Assembly (NCBI GenBank): GCA_009700485.1
Contig: WLLZ01000073.1
Coordinates: 1-8,455 of the forward strand
DNA: 8,455 nucleotides
DNA from: Actinomycetota bacterium
GTDB taxonomy: Bacteria > Actinomycetota > Actinomycetes > S36-B12
Direction of reading: 5' to 3'
The position numbers and the translations under genes are program-made. Below are positions 5,804 through 8,455 of the stretch, piece by piece. The notes beneath the pieces were generated by a model. That model had not been told where the DNA came from. It saw only the letters and a list, made by a program, of their open reading frames with translations, and did not search any database. Position 1 is the stretch's first letter, and the number at the start of each line of letters is the position of its first letter.

Positions 5804-8455
5804 ATGGTTGGTTGACGAGATCTACCAGCAGTTCATCACCGACAAATCAAGTGTTGACCCCGCCTGGTGGGAGTTCTTCGAAGGTTATTCGCCAAGTGAC
5901 CAATCTCCGTTAGCCATAGCTATCCCGGCCGCCCAGGCGCCCCCGGTGCCGCCAACAGCCACGTTAACCGCCACCACCTCAACCACCTCAACCACGTCGG
6001 CGCTTAAAGGCCCAGCCGCGCGCGTGGTAACCAACATGGAAGCCAGCCTGGCGGTCCCAACGGCCACCAGCGTGCGCTCGGTCCCCGCGAAGTTGCTAAT
6101 CGATAACCGAGTTGTCATCAATAACCACCTGGCCCGTGGCCGCGGTGGAAAAATCTCCTTTACCCATGTCATCGGCTACGCGATAGTGCGGGCCGCAAAA
6201 GAGGTACCGGCCATGAATGCCGCATACCAAGAGGTCGATGGCAAACCCGCGCTTGTCACCAATAACAGCATTAATCTCGGCTTGGCTATTGACCTCGCTA
6301 AACCTGATGGCAGCAGGCAGCTTCTCGTCCCGAATATTAAAGGGGCGCAGGACATGGACTTCGCCGGTTTCTGGGCCACCTATGAAGAGATTGTCCGCAA
6401 AGCGCGTGGCGGCAAATTAACGGTAGAAGATTTTACCGGCACCACCGTCTCGTTAACTAATCCTGGCACCATCGGTACAACTCATTCGGTCCCAAGGCTA
6501 ATGATGGGCCAGGGCTGCATTGTCGGCGTTGGGGCAATGGAGTATCCAGCGGAGTGGGAAGGCGCATCGGCCGAGACCATCGCCCGCAACGCGGTCTCCA
6601 AGATCCTCACATTGACTTCAACCTATGACCACCGCGTTATTCAAGGTGCCCAATCCGGTGAGTTTTTGCGCAGAATCCACCAGCTGCTGCTCGGCGAAGG
6701 TGATTTCTATGATGAGATCTTTAGGTCCCTTCGCATCCCATATGAGCCGGTGCGCTGGGCCAAGGACATCTCGGCCAGCCATGAAACCGACCTCAGCAAA
6801 ACTGTGCGGGTCCAGGAAATAATCCACGCTTATCGGGTGCGCGGCCACCTCATGGCCGATACCGACCCCCTCGAATACCAGCAGCGCACCCACCCGGACC
6901 TAGATGTACTTTCATATGATCTGACCCTTTGGGATTTAGACCGTGAATTTGCTACGGGCGGTTTCGGCGGCAGGTCCTTGATGAAACTCCGCGAAATTCT
7001 CGGCGTGCTGCGAGACTCCTACACCCGCACCGTCGGCATTGAATATATGCATATCCAAGATCCCGGGCAACGCCAGTGGATCCAAGATCGCGTCGAGATA
7101 CCGCACGCAAAGCCCGATCGCGACGAACAACTGCGAATACTCCATAAACTTAATGAGGCTGAAGCTCTCGAGTCATTCTTGCAAACTAAATATGTGGGGC
7201 AAAAGCGCTTCTCATTGGAAGGGGCTGAATCCCTAATCCCGCTCCTAGATGCAGTTCTTGATAGAGCCGCAAATGAGAACATCATCGAAGTTGCTATCGG
7301 CATGCCACACCGCGGACGGCTAAATGTCCTGACCAATATTGCCGGTAAGTCTTACGCACAAATCTTCCGTGAGTTCGAGGGCCAGTATGGCGAGGAGTCG
7401 GTTCAAGGCTCGGGCGATGTTAAATACCACTTGGGCACGACCGGTACCTACACAGCACCCGGTGGCGCGCAAACCGCGGTCTATCTCGCCGCTAACCCCT
7501 CACACCTTGAAGCGGTTAACCCGGTTCTCGAAGGAATCGTGCGCGCTAAGCAGGATCTCCTCCCAGGTGACCGCATCTACGACATTTTACCCGTACTAAT
7601 GCACGGCGATGCCGCCTTTGCTGGGCAAGGTGTTGTTGCCGAGACCTTGCATCTTTCACAGTTGCAGGGTTATCGCACCGGCGGAACCGTGCATATCGTC
7701 GTCAACAACCAAGTTGGATTCACCACCAGCCCGAAATACGGTAGATCCTCGGTCTATGCCACTGACGTTGCCCGCATGGTGCAGGCACCGATCTTCCACG
7801 TGAATGGCGATGACCCCGAGGCCGTGGTGCGAGTTGCTCAATTGGCTTTCGAGTTCCGGCAGGCGTTCCACAAAGACGTTGTTGTTGACCTCGTGTGCTA
7901 CCGCCGCCGCGGCCACAATGAAGCCGACGACCCCTCGCTCACCCAACCTCTGATGTACGCGATAATCGACAACAAACGATCAGTGCGCAAGCACTACACC
8001 GAGGGTCTTGTCGGGCGCGGAGACATCACAGTTGATGAAGCCGAGACTGCTTTGAAGCACTTCCAGGAGCACCTCGAAAAGATCTTCCAAGAAACCCACG
8101 GCTCGGATGCAACTGCTTTTGGAACCCACGACCAAGACATCATCAGCGGTGGCCAGCGTGAACTTGAGCCTCAAGGGCCCGCCGCAGAAGTAGTTTCAGG
8201 TATCACCAGTACGCAAATCGAAACGGTAATCGCATCACAGTTGACTATGCCGGCAGACTTCACCATCCACCCACGGCTTGCACCGCAACTCCAGCGCAGA
8301 GCGCAGATGGTCGCCGACGATGCCATCGACTGGGGTATGGCCGAGGCACTTGCCGTGGGGTCACTGCTGATGGAGGGCCGTTCCGTGCGATTGGCGGGCC
8401 AGGACTCCAGGCGCGGCACTTTTGGACATCGACATATGGTCATCGTCGACAAAGA
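5742..8455 (+). CDS. kgd: Fused E2-E1 2-oxoglutarate dehydrogenase (Kgd/OdhA type), C-terminus cut off
   Basis: Cytoplasmic TCA-cycle enzyme: ThDP-dependent decarboxylation of 2-oxoglutarate, with succinyl transfer to a lipoylated E2 supplied by another protein. It reads open for 904 codons; mycobacterial Kgd is about 1230. Residues about 17-50 ([14 protein letters not shown]...) are the N-terminal E1 motif. A Pro/Ala/Thr linker (50-90) contains TTS three times (78-86). The E2-like acyltransferase core (about 94-335) has VPTATSVR (105-112), TNPGTIGT (239-246) and DHRVIQGA (296-303), and no lipoyl domain precedes it. The E1 part has YRVRGHL (364-370), MPHRGR (521-526), SGDVKYHLG (557-565), ThDP/Mg site GD (622-623) with N655/N656, RRRGHNE (721-727) and GQDSRRGTF (886-894). 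The GTG start follows AAAGGA. In Corynebacterium and Mycobacterium this enzyme is controlled by the FHA protein OdhI/GarA; whether that holds here cannot be seen. Confidence 0.95.
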   Translation, partial: MVNDDGRANTERRLASFGPNEWLVDEIYQQFITDKSSVDPAWWEFFEGYSPSDQSPLAIAIPAAQAPPVPPTATLTATTSTTSTTSALKGPAARVVTNMEASLAVPTATSVRSVPAKLLIDNRVVINNHLARGRGGKISFTHVIGYAIVRAAKEVPAMNAAYQEVDGKPALVTNNSINLGLAIDLAKPDGSRQLLVPNIKGAQDMDFAGFWATYEEIVRKARGGKLTVEDFTGTTVSLTNPGTIGTTHSVPRLMMGQGCIVGVGAMEYPAEWEGASAETIARNAVSKILTLTSTYDHRVIQGAQSGEFLRRIHQLLLGEGDFYDEIFRSLRIPYEPVRWAKDISASHETDLSKTVRVQEIIHAYRVRGHLMADTDPLEYQQRTHPDLDVLSYDLTLWDLDREFATGGFGGRSLMKLREILGVLRDSYTRTVGIEYMHIQDPGQRQWIQDRVEIPHAKPDRDEQLRILHKLNEAEALESFLQTKYVGQKRFSLEGAESLIPLLDAVLDRAANENIIEVAIGMPHRGRLNVLTNIAGKSYAQIFREFEGQYGEESVQGSGDVKYHLGTTGTYTAPGGAQTAVYLAANPSHLEAVNPVLEGIVRAKQDLLPGDRIYDILPVLMHGDAAFAGQGVVAETLHLSQLQGYRTGGTVHIVVNNQVGFTTSPKYGRSSVYATDVARMVQAPIFHVNGDDPEAVVRVAQLAFEFRQAFHKDVVVDLVCYRRRGHNEADDPSLTQPLMYAIIDNKRSVRKHYTEGLVGRGDITVDEAETALKHFQEHLEKIFQETHGSDATAFGTHDQDIISGGQRELEPQGPAAEVVSGITSTQIETVIASQLTMPADFTIHPRLAPQLQRRAQMVADDAIDWGMAEALAVGSLLMEGRSVRLAGQDSRRGTFGHRHMVIVDK
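5973..5999 (+). repeat. Three 9-bp tandem units in the kgd linker
   Basis: ACCACCTCA occurs twice perfectly and once in changed form (ACCACGTCG), encoding TTS three times (residues 78-86). It lies in the flexible linker between the N-terminal E1 motif and the E2-like core, where length changes in whole units would keep the frame. Confidence 0.7.

Noticed and set aside
5885..8452. Many short open frames of 60-105 codons on both strands within kgd
   Set aside because: Kgd reads uninterrupted with conserved motifs throughout. The short frames have no ribosome sites or recognisable products.
1..8455. Novel defence, mobile or biosynthetic system across the window
   Set aside because: All six full-size genes belong to common chromosomal families, and there are no repeats, integrases, toxins or clustered unknown genes to support such a system.

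Overview
The window looks like ordinary chromosome from an actinobacterium (Actinomycetota) of moderate GC content. The main clues are a fused E2-E1 2-oxoglutarate dehydrogenase of the Kgd/OdhA type, an extracellular L,D-transpeptidase of the mycobacterial Ldt type with an Ig-like domain, and promoters that seem to give leaderless mRNAs. I cannot name the genus. I see no mobile element, CRISPR array, RNA gene, integrase or recent insertion, and coding density is very high.

Left half, minus strand, read right to left. An NAD(P)-dependent aldehyde dehydrogenase (3884 to 2433) is followed after 36 bp by a secreted L,D-transpeptidase with an FN3 domain (2396 to 1035). After 20 bp comes the SbcD nuclease subunit (1014 to beyond base 1, C-terminus cut by the window edge). 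The three have unrelated jobs (aldehyde oxidation, cell-wall cross-linking, DNA-end processing). Each has its own -10-like hexamer just before its start, so they need not be one operon.

Right half, plus strand. A divergent two-gene ABC-2-type exporter (ATPase 3915-4847, permease 4844-5617, ATGA overlap) starts only 30 bp from the aldehyde dehydrogenase start. After a 124-bp gap comes kgd (5742 to beyond 8455), the E1 component of 2-oxoglutarate dehydrogenase, with an N-terminal E2-like acyltransferase domain. All 904 complete codons read open without frameshift, but the gene is cut before its end.

The most informative signal is regulatory. Five transcription units show a TAnnnT hexamer followed by exactly 6 nt and then an ATG or GTG, the geometry of leaderless transcription. 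At kgd this hexamer points not to the kgd start but to an ATG opening a 38-codon frame that overlaps the start of kgd, which itself has a good Shine-Dalgarno. At 3884/3915 the two leaderless promoters are interleaved, so polymerase probably cannot use both at once. I found no convincing previously undescribed multi-gene system.
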